A stretch of 64,000 nt of DNA, from the NCBI RefSeq assembly GCF_001279005.1, contig NZ_LGCN01000198.1:32586-96585 (forward strand), read 5' to 3'. A program made the position numbers and the translations under genes. Numbering within the stretch: position 1 is the stretch's first letter; each line of letters starts with the position of its first letter. This DNA is from Streptomyces caelestis. Its GTDB lineage: Bacteria > Actinomycetota > Actinomycetes > Streptomycetales > Streptomycetaceae. The notes below the pieces were generated by a model. The model was not told the DNA's origin. It searched no databases and saw only the letters and a list, made by a program, of their open reading frames with translations. Shown piece after piece: positions 35,354 through 43,652 of this stretch.

Positions 35354-35971
35354 ATGACCAGCGCCCTCACCACCGCCGCCGCCGGATTCGGCACCGGCCT
35401 CTCCCTCATCGTCGCCATCGGCGCCCAGAACGCCTTCGTCCTGCGCCAGGGCGTCCGCCGTGACGCGGTACTCGCCGTCGTCGGCATCTGCGCCCTGTCC
35501 GACGCGGCGCTCATCGCCCTCGGGGTCGGCGGGGTCGGCGCGGTGGTCGTGGCCTGGCCCGGCGCGCTGACGGCGGTCGGCTGGATCGGCGGCGCGTTCC
35601 TGCTCGGCTACGGCGCCCTGGCCGCCCGCCGGGTGCTGCGCCCGGCCGCCGCCGGACTGGAGACGGAGGGCGAGGCGGCGACCTCACGGCGCCGCGCCGT
35701 GCTCACCTGCCTCGCGATGACCTGGCTCAACCCGCACGTCTACCTCGACACGGTGTTCCTGCTGGGCTCGGTCGCCGCCGATCACGGCCCGCTGCGCTGG
35801 ACCTTCGGTCTGGGCGCGGTACTGGCCAGCGTCTGCTGGTTCGCGGCGCTCGGCTTCGGCGCCCGCCTGCTGAGCCGCTTCCTGTCCCGGCCCACCGCCT
35901 GGCGTGTCCTGGACGGCCTGGTCGCCGCCACCATGATCGTCCTCGGTCTCACGCTGATCGCCGGAGCCTGA
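35354..35971 (+). CDS. LysE/ArgO-type basic amino acid exporter
   Basis: The 205-residue membrane protein has about six helices and the LysE signature LSLIVAIGAQNAFVLRQGVR near residue 20, plus MTWLNPHVYLDTVFLLGSVA in the middle. LysE proteins export lysine or arginine when they build up inside the cell. TAGCGT at 35341-35346 is 7 bases before the ATG and there is no ribosome site, suggesting a leaderless transcript. It is divergent from the LysG-type regulator. Confidence 0.92.
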   Translation: MTSALTTAAAGFGTGLSLIVAIGAQNAFVLRQGVRRDAVLAVVGICALSDAALIALGVGGVGAVVVAWPGALTAVGWIGGAFLLGYGALAARRVLRPAAAGLETEGEAATSRRRAVLTCLAMTWLNPHVYLDTVFLLGSVAADHGPLRWTFGLGAVLASVCWFAALGFGARLLSRFLSRPTAWRVLDGLVAATMIVLGLTLIAGA

Positions 35972-36029
35972 CGCCGCCGCCCGGTGCGCCGCGGCGCCCG
36001 CGCCGCTGCGCACCGGGCGCGGGGCCGCT

Positions 36030-36488
36030 CTACAGCGCCCCGCTGCGCCGGTGCATCGTGTACTGCTCCATCAACTGGCCGCGCGTCGTCTCCAGCCGGT
36101 GGGCGAGCACCTCGGCGACACTGCGCACCAGGGCCATCCCGAGCGGCGGGTCCTCCTCGCAGAGCCGGAGCACGGCCGCCGCGTCGAACTCGTAGGCGCG
36201 CACCGGGCTGAAGGCCACGGCGCCGAAGTCCCACCGGTGGGGCGGGAACAGCCAGGACCAGCCCAGCAGATCACCCGTGCCGAGGCCGGCGACGGTCACC
36301 CGGCGCAGGTCGTTCACCCGCTGGTCCAGCGAGACCGCGCCGGAGCGGATCACCCAGAACCGGTCGGCGACGCCCCCCGACTCGAAGATCCGGGTGTCCT
36401 CGGGGAAGGACACCTCCCGCGCCAGTGCCATCAGGCGCTCGCGCTGCGGCGGGGGAAGGGCGGTCAGGAGTTTGATCGCTTTGGTCAT
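36030..36488 (-). CDS. Cyclic nucleotide-binding domain protein, no DNA-binding domain
   Basis: The 152-residue protein is one CNMP-binding beta-roll: ALAREVSFPEDTRIFESGGV, FWVIRSGAVSLDQRV, VAGLGTGDLLGWSWLF, and PVRAYEFDAAAVLRLCEEDP. The phosphate-binding cassette deviates (LLGWSWLFPP instead of the usual GE-R-A), so cAMP binding is doubtful. There is no helix-turn-helix, unlike Crp. It probably acts as a protein-level sensor or partner. GAGGAG lies 9 bases before the ATG at 36488. The region upstream to 36929 holds a terminator but no other gene I can support. Confidence 0.82.
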   Translation of the reverse strand: MTKAIKLLTALPPPQRERLMALAREVSFPEDTRIFESGGVADRFWVIRSGAVSLDQRVNDLRRVTVAGLGTGDLLGWSWLFPPHRWDFGAVAFSPVRAYEFDAAAVLRLCEEDPPLGMALVRSVAEVLAHRLETTRGQLMEQYTMHRRSGAL

Positions 36489-36624
36489 GGCGCGGGGCTC
36501 CTCGCCGGGCATTCGGTTCCGGTGCTTTCCCTACGTTCATTTCAGCCGCTGCGGCCGTTCGGGGCACCTCGGCGGACACGAGAAGTCCGGTTCCTGTGCG
36601 CCGGCCCCGGCCGGGCAGGAAAAA

Positions 36625-36656
36625 GCCCTGGCTGGACGGGGGAAGCCAGCCAGGGC
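36625..36656 (-). terminator. Rho-independent terminator, minus strand
   Basis: GCCCTGGCTGG (36625-36635) and CCAGCCAGGGC (36646-36656) form a perfect 11-bp stem with a 10-base loop. Read on the minus strand, TTTTT follows directly. It ends transcripts from the small gene at 37160-36930 before the cyclic-nucleotide-binding gene. Between 36657 and 36929 I see no gene. Confidence 0.8.
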
Positions 36657-36929
36657 CGCAAGCGGTGGTGTCCGGAGGACGGGGGGCGACTCCGCCACCA
36701 CGTATGAATGAACGATAAACCATTCCGACGGCGCTCAAGCAATCGGGGCGGGTGACCTGTTTCACTGGTCTCAGCCGGCGCGCTCGTCCACCACCCGGAC
36801 CGTGTCCAGCCCGGGATCCGACGGGTCCGGCAGGTGCATGCCCGCGGCCGGCCCCGGCCGTGACCGACCGTCATGCGCCCCGGGTGCCCGGGGCCGGCCG
36901 ACGCCAACCCGCTGGGCCCGCCCTCCGGT

Positions 36930-37160
36930 TCAGCCCTCCGCCGCGTGCCTGCCCGGCGTCAGGATCTCGTCCAGCACCCGCAGCACCACCCCGTAGGCCA
37001 CCCCGCGCACCTCGGCGTCGCGCGCCGCTCCGGGATCGCCGGTGCCCGCCCGCCCCAGTTCCTCGCCCCGGGCCCGCCAGGCCCGCTCCTCCTGCGCCGC
37101 GCAGGCCCGTGCCCGCTGGATGCGCCGCATCAGTTCGTCCGAATCCACCACGTCGGTCAT
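36930..37160 (-). CDS. Small hypothetical protein, helical
   Basis: The 76-residue soluble protein is highly charged and predicted mostly helical (DSDELMRRIQRARACAAQEE, then RDAEVRGVAYGVVLRVLDEI). No known family was recognised. It has a plausible ATG start but a weak ribosome site; a GTAC-containing -10-like sequence lies less than 10 bases upstream, so it may be near-leaderless. A terminator follows downstream. Confidence 0.6.
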   Translation of the reverse strand: MTDVVDSDELMRRIQRARACAAQEERAWRARGEELGRAGTGDPGAARDAEVRGVAYGVVLRVLDEILTPGRHAAEG

Positions 37161-37315
37161 ACCGTCCGCGTACCCCCGTGCGCCGATCGGACGACAGGCA
37201 GGGCGACAGGTGTGCGGAGAACGAACGGGAGGTTTGCCGGTACCGGGACAGGTGAGCCGAAAAGGGAGGTCCGAGGCGCTATCCGCCCATTCCGTCACCG
37301 ATCAGGAGTCGCGCG

Positions 37316-37756
37316 ATGTATGAGGAGCACACGACCGAACCCCTCGAAGCGCCCGGCGTGCGCCGGGCCGCATCCCCCTGCCCGTGCCGTCCGGCCGAGG
37401 TCCGCGAGGCCGTCGTGCGAGCGGTGTCCGAACGCTGCCGGGTCACTCATACCCCCTGCGACGCCGAAGCCCTGGAGGACGCCCTGCTGGTCGCCTCCGA
37501 ACTCACCACCAACGCCATGCTGCACGGCGGCGGGATCACCGACTTCCAGGTCGACGTGAGCGGTCCCGGAGTGCGTCTGTCGGTGAGCGACCGCAGCGAC
37601 GAGCTCCCCGTCGTCGTGCCGCCGGCCGACCGGCAGGGACGCCGCCGTCCGGGCGGTCACGGCTGGCCCATCGTGTGCCGGCTCTCCCGCGACGTCCGGG
37701 TGTCCGACCTGCCCGCCGGCGGCAAGTGCATCACCGCCGTGGTGCCCCTGCCCTGA
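37316..37756 (+). CDS. RsbW-like ATP-binding protein, partner of the SigM-like factor
   Basis: The 146-residue HATPase_c-domain protein has the N-box LLVASELTTNAMLHGGGITD, then LSVSDRSDELPVV (G1) and GGHGWPIVCRLSRDVRV (G2), ending GGKCITAVVPL. It is an RsbW/SpoIIAB-type anti-sigma candidate. It lies 194 bases upstream of a SigB-family sigma gene on the same strand, so that sigma factor is the natural partner. Cys residues near the N-terminus (SPCPCRPAE) are unusual and might sense redox; that is speculative. Confidence 0.85.
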   Translation: MYEEHTTEPLEAPGVRRAASPCPCRPAEVREAVVRAVSERCRVTHTPCDAEALEDALLVASELTTNAMLHGGGITDFQVDVSGPGVRLSVSDRSDELPVVVPPADRQGRRRPGGHGWPIVCRLSRDVRVSDLPAGGKCITAVVPLP

Positions 37757-37950
37757 CCGGCCGCGACGGGCCCCGGCACATCGTGCGAAGAAGCGGAGTT
37801 TGTTCCACCGGTGAGGGGGCAATCGGAGGTTCGTGCTTCGGACCGGAGGCGCGCCAGCGGGAGTGGCACGACTGCTGTGGACCCTCCGGGCGTCCCGGCG
37901 GCGGCCCTCCCGCGGTAGATCCCTGAAACCACCGTTCGGGAGCGAACCGC

Positions 37951-38814
37951 ATGCTCATTGACACGACCGCCCATCGTCCCGGCCCCTCCGACACGACGAC
38001 CGCCGCACCCCGCAGGCGGCACGACGACGCCCCCGACACCACCGCCCTCTTCACCCGGCTGGCCTCCCTGGAGGACGGCCCCGAGCGGGACGCCGTCCGT
38101 GACGAACTCGTCACCGCGTGGCTGCCCATGGCCCACCGCATCGCCGGCCGCTTCCGCGACCGCGGCGAGTCCGTCGAGGACCTGCGCCAGGTGGCCGCCC
38201 TGGGCCTGGTGAAGGCCATCGACCGCTTCGACCCGAGCCGTGGGGCCTTCGAGAGCTACGCCGTCCCCACCATCACCGGCGAGGTCAAGCGGCACTTCCG
38301 CGACCGGATGTGGGCCCTGCGCGTGCCCCGCCGGGTGCAGGAACTGCGCAACAAGGTGCGGGTGGCCCGGCGTGAGCTCACCCAGAACCCCGGCAGCCCC
38401 GAGCCGTCCGTGACGGACATCGCCGCCCACACCGGGCTGACCGAGGAGGAGGTCGGCGCCGGGATGGAGGCCCTGGAGAGCTTCAGCACCCTCTCCCTGG
38501 ACGCGGAACTGTCGTCCGACGACGACGGCTACAGCCTCGCCGACACCCTCGGCGCCGCGGACGCCTCCTACGACGTCGTCGTCGACCGCGAGTCCGCCAA
38601 GGAGGGCCTGCGCAAGCTGCCGGAGCGCGAGCGCGCCATCCTCTACATGCGTTTCTTCGAGGACATGACCCAGAGCCGCATCGCCGACCGGCTGGGCATC
38701 TCCCAGATGCACGTCTCCCGTCTCATCAGCCGCAGCTGCGCCCGGGTGCGCGCCGACGTGATGGGACAGCGCGCCGGCCGCCGCGGCGCCGGCGGACACT
38801 CGGCGACGGCGTGA
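37951..38814 (+). CDS. sigM: SigB-family RNA polymerase sigma factor, SigM-like
   Basis: The 287-residue sigma factor has regions 2 to 4 of the SigB/F group: LPMAHRIAGRFRDRGESVED, LGLVKAIDRFDPSRGAFESY, TITGEVKRHFRDRMWALRVP, RRVQELRNKVRVARRELTQ and the region-4 helix-turn-helix SRIADRLGISQMHVSRLISR. It belongs with the stress/differentiation sigma factors of Streptomyces. The symbol comes from remembered gene order (after an RsbW-like gene and before the stressosome genes). A second copy of this type is at 12071. The upstream 194 bases hold no perfect SigB-family promoter. Confidence 0.88.
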   Translation: MLIDTTAHRPGPSDTTTAAPRRRHDDAPDTTALFTRLASLEDGPERDAVRDELVTAWLPMAHRIAGRFRDRGESVEDLRQVAALGLVKAIDRFDPSRGAFESYAVPTITGEVKRHFRDRMWALRVPRRVQELRNKVRVARRELTQNPGSPEPSVTDIAAHTGLTEEEVGAGMEALESFSTLSLDAELSSDDDGYSLADTLGAADASYDVVVDRESAKEGLRKLPERERAILYMRFFEDMTQSRIADRLGISQMHVSRLISRSCARVRADVMGQRAGRRGAGGHSATA

Positions 38815-38845
38815 GCGGCGCCCGCCCCACCAGGAAGCGAGACAC

Positions 38846-39076
38846 ATGCTGAAGCCCCACCCCACCGTGCTGCGCCGGCTCGTCGAGGAGTACGAGACCC
38901 TGACGGCGGCCGGAAGCGGACCGGCCGGCCCGAACCCGCGGATCGGCGACCTGGCCTACACCCTGTGCGTGTCGACCGGCACCCGCGACATACGCCACGC
39001 GCTCACCACCGCGCGCGGCTGGCTGGCCACGGCCGGACAGGACGCGCGCGAGGCCGCCACCCCGGCCTCCGTATGA
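38846..39076 (+). CDS. DUF5133 family protein
   Basis: The 76-residue protein begins MLKPHPTVLRRLVEEYETL and has DLAYTLCVSTGTRDIRHALT, diagnostic of the DUF5133 family, which occurs beside developmental and stress genes in Streptomyces and has no known function. It is 31 bases after the sigma gene with an AGGAAG ribosome site, so it probably shares its transcript. Single Cys at residue 42. Confidence 0.85.
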   Translation: MLKPHPTVLRRLVEEYETLTAAGSGPAGPNPRIGDLAYTLCVSTGTRDIRHALTTARGWLATAGQDAREAATPASV

Positions 39077-39104
39077 CCCGCGGCGTGCGGGGAACCCGAA
39101 GCGG

Positions 39105-39533
39105 ATGAGCGAATCCGAGATTCCCCCGGAAGGCAGGGCCGTGGACGTCTATCTCGACCTCCTGCGGGTCCGGATGGACACCGAGGACTACCGGCTTCTG
39201 CTCCATGTGGTGGAGCCGGTCCTCCAGGCGATCGAGGAACACCGGCTGTCCGGCATGGACCTCGCGCTGGACGGCGGGGACGAGGAACTGCCCCAGGAGG
39301 TCCGCGACGAGGCCGCCCTCGTCATCGCCACCGCCGTCACCGGCCGCCTGGACAACGAGGTGGTCGAGCTGGAGGTCGACGACACCGGACCGGTCCGGGT
39401 GGTCACCGACGCGGCGACCGCCGCCGACCCCTCCCGCCTGGACGAGATCGCCGGCTACATCAGGGACCGCCACCGCCAGAACGAGGAGCTGCGGGGCATC
39501 GCTGAGGCCAGCGGCCTCCCGACCGACTTCTGA
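39105..39533 (+). CDS. Acidic hypothetical protein following DUF5133
   Basis: The 142-residue acidic protein (many Asp/Glu, for example DLALDGGDEELPQEVRDEAA) is predicted as mixed alpha/beta with no membrane segment. I do not recognise a domain. It starts 29 bases after the DUF5133 stop on the same strand and is followed by a strong hairpin, so it likely ends the sigM transcript unit. A role as partner of the sigma system is only positional inference. Confidence 0.65.
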   Translation: MSESEIPPEGRAVDVYLDLLRVRMDTEDYRLLLHVVEPVLQAIEEHRLSGMDLALDGGDEELPQEVRDEAALVIATAVTGRLDNEVVELEVDDTGPVRVVTDAATAADPSRLDEIAGYIRDRHRQNEELRGIAEASGLPTDF

Positions 39534-39555
39534 ACCCCGCCCGCGTCCCGCCCGC

Positions 39556-39589
39556 GCGTACGGCCCCGGCACCGACCGGGGCCGTACGC
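39556..39589. terminator. Strong bidirectional hairpin terminator
   Basis: GCGTACGGCCCCGG (39556-39569) and CCGGGGCCGTACGC (39576-39589) form a perfect 14-bp stem with a 6-base loop, the longest perfect stem in the window. It ends the sigM transcript and could also stop the convergent FUSC transcript. Between 39590 and 39846 I see no gene. Confidence 0.8.
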
Positions 39590-39846
39590 ATGGGCGAGGC
39601 CCGACCGGTGTACGTGCGGGCGGTCCGGAGCAGGCCGGGGTCGGCGGTTCGCCGGTCGGGCGGACCCGGACGTGCGGTTCTGGTCGGGCCGGGGGCGCGG
39701 GGGCGCGGGCCGACGGCCCGCCGGTCGGTTCGTGAAGGCGCCGGTGACGGCGTCCGGACGCCGGGCGAGGGCGCACGCGTGGGGCCGGCGTGGGTGACCG
39801 CCCGGCCGCCGGAGGGAGGTGTCCGGGCGTACCGGGGGACCGCGGC

Positions 39847-42081
39847 TCAGCGGTCGGGGGCCGTCACCGGGACGCCCAGGGGGCGGGCGAGGCCCACCAC
39901 GGCCTCGTCCAGGCGCTCCAGGTGGCGCAGCACCCGGTCGGTGACGCGGCCGTAGCGGGTGGTGCCGTCGCCGCCCAGGAGGGACGCGATGCTGGGCCCG
40001 GTCCCGACCGGCGCGGTGACGTCCTCGTCGGCGACACGGTCCGCGATCGTCACGATGTTGCGCACCGTGCGCCCCGCCGCCCCGCGCAGCCGGGGGTCCG
40101 CCGCGATCGACGGGTGGGTCGGCAGCAACTCCGCCGTGGCGGCCAGCGAACGCGCGTGGTACGCGCACGTCTCGAGGAGCGCCACCACATAGCGCGCGTT
40201 GGTGCGCCGGGCCCGCAGCGGGGTGACCGGATGCGTCAGCGGCTGGGTGGCGGAGCGCAGGTCGCCCAGCGCCTGGTCCAACCGCCGCGCCTTGTCCAGC
40301 AGGTCGCCCGCGGGCCCGCCGCTGAGCTGACCGACGGCGGCCTCGGTCACCTCCGCGAGCCGCTCCAGCACGGTGACCAGCAGCTCGTCGGTGCGCCGGT
40401 CGGTGCGCACCGGCAGGACCAGCGCCGCCGCGACCACCCCGCAGGCCGCGCCCAGCGCCGTCTCCTCCACCCGCAGCACCAGCACCTCCCAGCTGTAGGT
40501 GTGCAGCAGGGTGTAGAGCAGCCCCAGCATCGCCGTCACGAAGAACGACATCAGCGTGTAGGACAGCGGCGCCGTGTAGAACATCGTGAAGATCAGCACC
40601 AGCACCAGGGCGAAGGCCGTCCAGGTGTGGGGGCCCACCAGGCCGGCCAGCACGATGCCGGCGACGACGCCGAACACCGTGCCCAGCAGCCGCCGGTAGC
40701 CCTTGACCAGGATCTCGCCGGTCGAGGCCGTGTTGATGAACACGATCCAGCAGGTGAGCACCGCCCAGTACCAGCGGTCCGTGGACAGCAGCTCGCCGCC
40801 GGCGATGGCCAGCGTCGAGCCCACGGCGACCTGCGCGGCGGCCCGCGTGGTGGGCCGTTGCAGCCCTTTCCGCCGCTCGGCCGGCTCCTCCTCCTCACCG
40901 GCGTCGATGGCGGCGTCCTCGGCGTCCAGTTCCTCCCGCGAGCGGGCCGTCGCCGGGCTGTCGTCCGACTCGTCCTGCGGACCCTCCAGGGCGACGCGCA
41001 GCCCCATGACGGCGCGGGCGGTCTCGCCGACGGCCCGGAACACGTCCCGCACGGCCGGGGTGGCGGCCGGCAGGTTCTCCTCGTCCCGGTAGCCGAGCAG
41101 CCGGTTGCGCAGCTGGGCCACGCCCGTTCCGCCGGGCCCGGCGCGCACCACCAGGGCCCGCAGCGCGAGCAGGTCCCGCCGCAGTACGGCCGTGGACTCG
41201 TCCGGGCCGGGCAGTCGGCCCACCTCCGGGGCGGGCGCGCCCGGCAGGTGCAGGGTGAGGGTGTCCGCCCGCTCGGCGCTGCGCGCCGACAGCAGGAGCA
41301 GACCGAGCCGCTCGGCGGCGATCTCCGCGTCCGCGATCCGGCGCTGCACCAGCCGCGCCGACGACTCGTCGGGCGTGCCCTCCTCCAGCCGGCTCTGGAT
41401 CATCAGGGCCGTCTCGTGCAGCCGGGCGTTGCCCTCCCGCACGTCCTCCAGCGCCTTGTCCACCTCGTCCGGCCCGGCGTCCAGCAGCGCCAGGTACGCG
41501 GAGACCAGCCGGCCCAGCCGGGCCCGGAAGGCCTGGCGCAGCCGCGCGAGCGTCCCCGTGGGCGTCACGGGGACGACGGCGAACCGCACCAGCGCGCTGC
41601 ACGCGAACGCGACGGTCAGGGCGGCCCACAGCTCCGGCAGCCCGGAGGCGGAGGCGCCGACGAACAGGGACAGGAAGTAGACCTGGAAGCCGATCAGCCC
41701 GAGCGCGGTCCCGCGGTCGCCGAACCGGCGGCCGTAGACCGCGCAGAAGATGAGGACGACGAAGAAGACGTCCCCGACGACGACCCGGGCGCTGAGCACC
41801 GCGCCCAGCGACACGGACACCAGCGCGACCGGCAGGCCGACGGCCAGCGTGACCGCCTGGGCGTCGCGCCGCCGCTCCCGGATGGAGAAGGTGGCGACCA
41901 TCGCCGCCATCGCGCCCGCCACCAGATGGGTGATGTCCGACCCCGCCGAGGCGAGCACGGCCAGCGTCAGCGCGACCGCCCCCACCGTCCGCAGCCCGGC
42001 CGTCAGCCGCAGCAGACCGGGGTCGGACGCCGCCAGACGGTCCCGCAGTCGTGTCCGCACCGAGCGTCCCGCCGCCTTCAC
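39847..42081 (-). CDS. FUSC-family inner membrane protein (aromatic acid/transport)
   Basis: The 744-residue protein has two membrane blocks of about five to six helices each (residues about 25-170 and 415-530) with long cytoplasmic helical parts. This is the arrangement of fusaric-acid-resistance/AaeB-like FUSC proteins, which export aromatic or other toxic acids. The second block contains the family-typical QVAVGSTLAIAGGELLSTDR and RWYWAVLTCWIVFINTAST. A Glu/Asp-rich loop precedes the second block. The GTG at 42081 starts the globular sequence; earlier starts cannot be excluded. Confidence 0.82.
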   Translation of the reverse strand: MKAAGRSVRTRLRDRLAASDPGLLRLTAGLRTVGAVALTLAVLASAGSDITHLVAGAMAAMVATFSIRERRRDAQAVTLAVGLPVALVSVSLGAVLSARVVVGDVFFVVLIFCAVYGRRFGDRGTALGLIGFQVYFLSLFVGASASGLPELWAALTVAFACSALVRFAVVPVTPTGTLARLRQAFRARLGRLVSAYLALLDAGPDEVDKALEDVREGNARLHETALMIQSRLEEGTPDESSARLVQRRIADAEIAAERLGLLLLSARSAERADTLTLHLPGAPAPEVGRLPGPDESTAVLRRDLLALRALVVRAGPGGTGVAQLRNRLLGYRDEENLPAATPAVRDVFRAVGETARAVMGLRVALEGPQDESDDSPATARSREELDAEDAAIDAGEEEEPAERRKGLQRPTTRAAAQVAVGSTLAIAGGELLSTDRWYWAVLTCWIVFINTASTGEILVKGYRRLLGTVFGVVAGIVLAGLVGPHTWTAFALVLVLIFTMFYTAPLSYTLMSFFVTAMLGLLYTLLHTYSWEVLVLRVEETALGAACGVVAAALVLPVRTDRRTDELLVTVLERLAEVTEAAVGQLSGGPAGDLLDKARRLDQALGDLRSATQPLTHPVTPLRARRTNARYVVALLETCAYHARSLAATAELLPTHPSIAADPRLRGAAGRTVRNIVTIADRVADEDVTAPVGTGPSIASLLGGDGTTRYGRVTDRVLRHLERLDEAVVGLARPLGVPVTAPDR

Positions 42082-42160
42082 TCCGCCGCACTCTCTCCCG
42101 TCGCGCACGCACACCCGGATCCCGGCGACCCCGGGCGCGAACCGTCTCCCGCCCCTTGGA

Positions 42161-43534
42161 TCACCGCGCCGCCCGGCCCGCCTCCGTGACGTGCTGCCGC
42201 ACCTGCTCCGGCGTCAGGTAGGCGTCCAGGTACTCGAAGTCCCGCAGGCTGCCCGGCCTGTGCGCCTGGAACCCGGTGCGCACGAAGTCGTCCCCGGCGA
42301 CCGCGTTCAGCAGCCAGTTGGTCATGACCCGCGTCTTGGCGACACCGGTGCGCAGCGCCGACCAGTGGTAGCCGCGGGCCACCGCCTGGGCGGGCAGGCC
42401 GTGCAGTTCGAGACCGAACGGCTTGGAGACCGCGTCGGTGCCGCCGAGGTCCACCACCAGCCCGAGGTCCTTGTGGACGTACGGCCGCGTCGGCTGTCCC
42501 CGCAGCGCCGCGATGACGTTCTCGGCGACGTGCCTGCCCTGCCGCAGGGCGTGCTGCGCGGTCGGCGGGCACACGGCGTCGTCGCCCTTGGCCACGTCGG
42601 GCACCGCGGCCGAGTCGCCGAGCGCGAACACCCCGTCGTGGCCCGGCAGGCACATGTCCGCGTTGACCGCGAGCCGCCCCCGGACGGTCTCCGCGTCGAG
42701 CGTGGCGATGAGCGGGCTGGCGACGACACCGGCGGTCCAGATCAGGGTGCGGGTGGGCACCGTCCGGCCGTCGGTGAAGGTGACCTCCTCGGCGCCCGCC
42801 TTCGCGATGGAGACGCCCAGCGAGATCTCGATGCCGCGCCGGGTCAGGATCTCCTGCGCGCTGCGCCCGAGCTTCTCGCCCAGTTCGGGCATCAGCTTCG
42901 GCGCGATGTCGATGAGATGCCACTTGATCAGGCCCGGGTCCAGCCGCGGGTAGCGCTTGACGGCGGCGTGCGTCAGCCGCTGGAGGCAGGCCGCGGTCTC
43001 GGTGCCCGCGTAACCGCCGCCGACGACCACGAACTGCAGCCGCGAGGCCCGCTCGGCCGGATCGTGGCTCGCGTCGGCCAGGTCGAGCTGGGAGATGACG
43101 TGGTCGCGGAGGTAGGCGGCCTCGGCGAGCGACTTGAGTCCGAAGGCGTGGTCCGTCAGCCCCGGGATGTCGAAGGTGCGGGTGACGCTGCCGGGGGCCA
43201 GCACGATGTAGTCGTACGGCTCGTTGACGATCTCGCCGTTGACGCTGCGGACGACGCAGACCTTGGACTTCAGGTCCACGCCGATGGCCCCGCCCGGGAT
43301 GATCCGGGTGCGGTACTTCTCGCTGCGGCGCAGGGAGAGCGCGACCGACTGCGGGGTCAGCACACCGGAGGCCACCTGGGGGAGCAGCGGCAGATAGAGC
43401 TGATAGGAGAACGGCGTCACCAGCGTGAGGTCGGCCTCGTTCGGGGCGAGCCTGCGCTCCAGCCGGCGCACGCACTCCACGCCGGCGAAACCTGCGCCCA
43501 CCACCAGGATCCTGGGTCGTGTCACGGTGTCCAT
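42161..43534 (-). CDS. NADH dehydrogenase type II-like FAD oxidoreductase
   Basis: The 457-residue enzyme has two Rossmann motifs, ILVVGAGFAGVECVRRLERR (FAD) and VVVGGGYAGTETAACLQRL (NAD), with GVFALGDSAAVPD near the C-terminal third, the layout of NDH-2. It would pass electrons from NADH to quinone without proton pumping. A C-terminal amphipathic stretch may bind the membrane. AGGAAGGG precedes the ATG at 43534. It lies directly downstream of the stress-switch operon with about 120 bases between. Confidence 0.87.
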   Translation of the reverse strand: MDTVTRPRILVVGAGFAGVECVRRLERRLAPNEADLTLVTPFSYQLYLPLLPQVASGVLTPQSVALSLRRSEKYRTRIIPGGAIGVDLKSKVCVVRSVNGEIVNEPYDYIVLAPGSVTRTFDIPGLTDHAFGLKSLAEAAYLRDHVISQLDLADASHDPAERASRLQFVVVGGGYAGTETAACLQRLTHAAVKRYPRLDPGLIKWHLIDIAPKLMPELGEKLGRSAQEILTRRGIEISLGVSIAKAGAEEVTFTDGRTVPTRTLIWTAGVVASPLIATLDAETVRGRLAVNADMCLPGHDGVFALGDSAAVPDVAKGDDAVCPPTAQHALRQGRHVAENVIAALRGQPTRPYVHKDLGLVVDLGGTDAVSKPFGLELHGLPAQAVARGYHWSALRTGVAKTRVMTNWLLNAVAGDDFVRTGFQAHRPGSLRDFEYLDAYLTPEQVRQHVTEAGRAAR

Positions 43535-43652
43535 CCCTTCCTGCGGCTCCAGGCGGTCTGCCTCGAACATCGACAACTGACGCGTGCCCCTGTTCAGCAC
43601 CACGATGCCCGCACCTTCGCGCGAACGCACCGGGAGGAGAGCCGGGGCCGGT

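Noticed and set aside
36771..36839. Tiny minus-strand frame of 22 residues (MHLPDPSDPGLDTVRVVDER).
   Set aside because: It reads like protein sequence but has no ribosome site and no clear relatives that I can name; it may be an eroded C-terminus.
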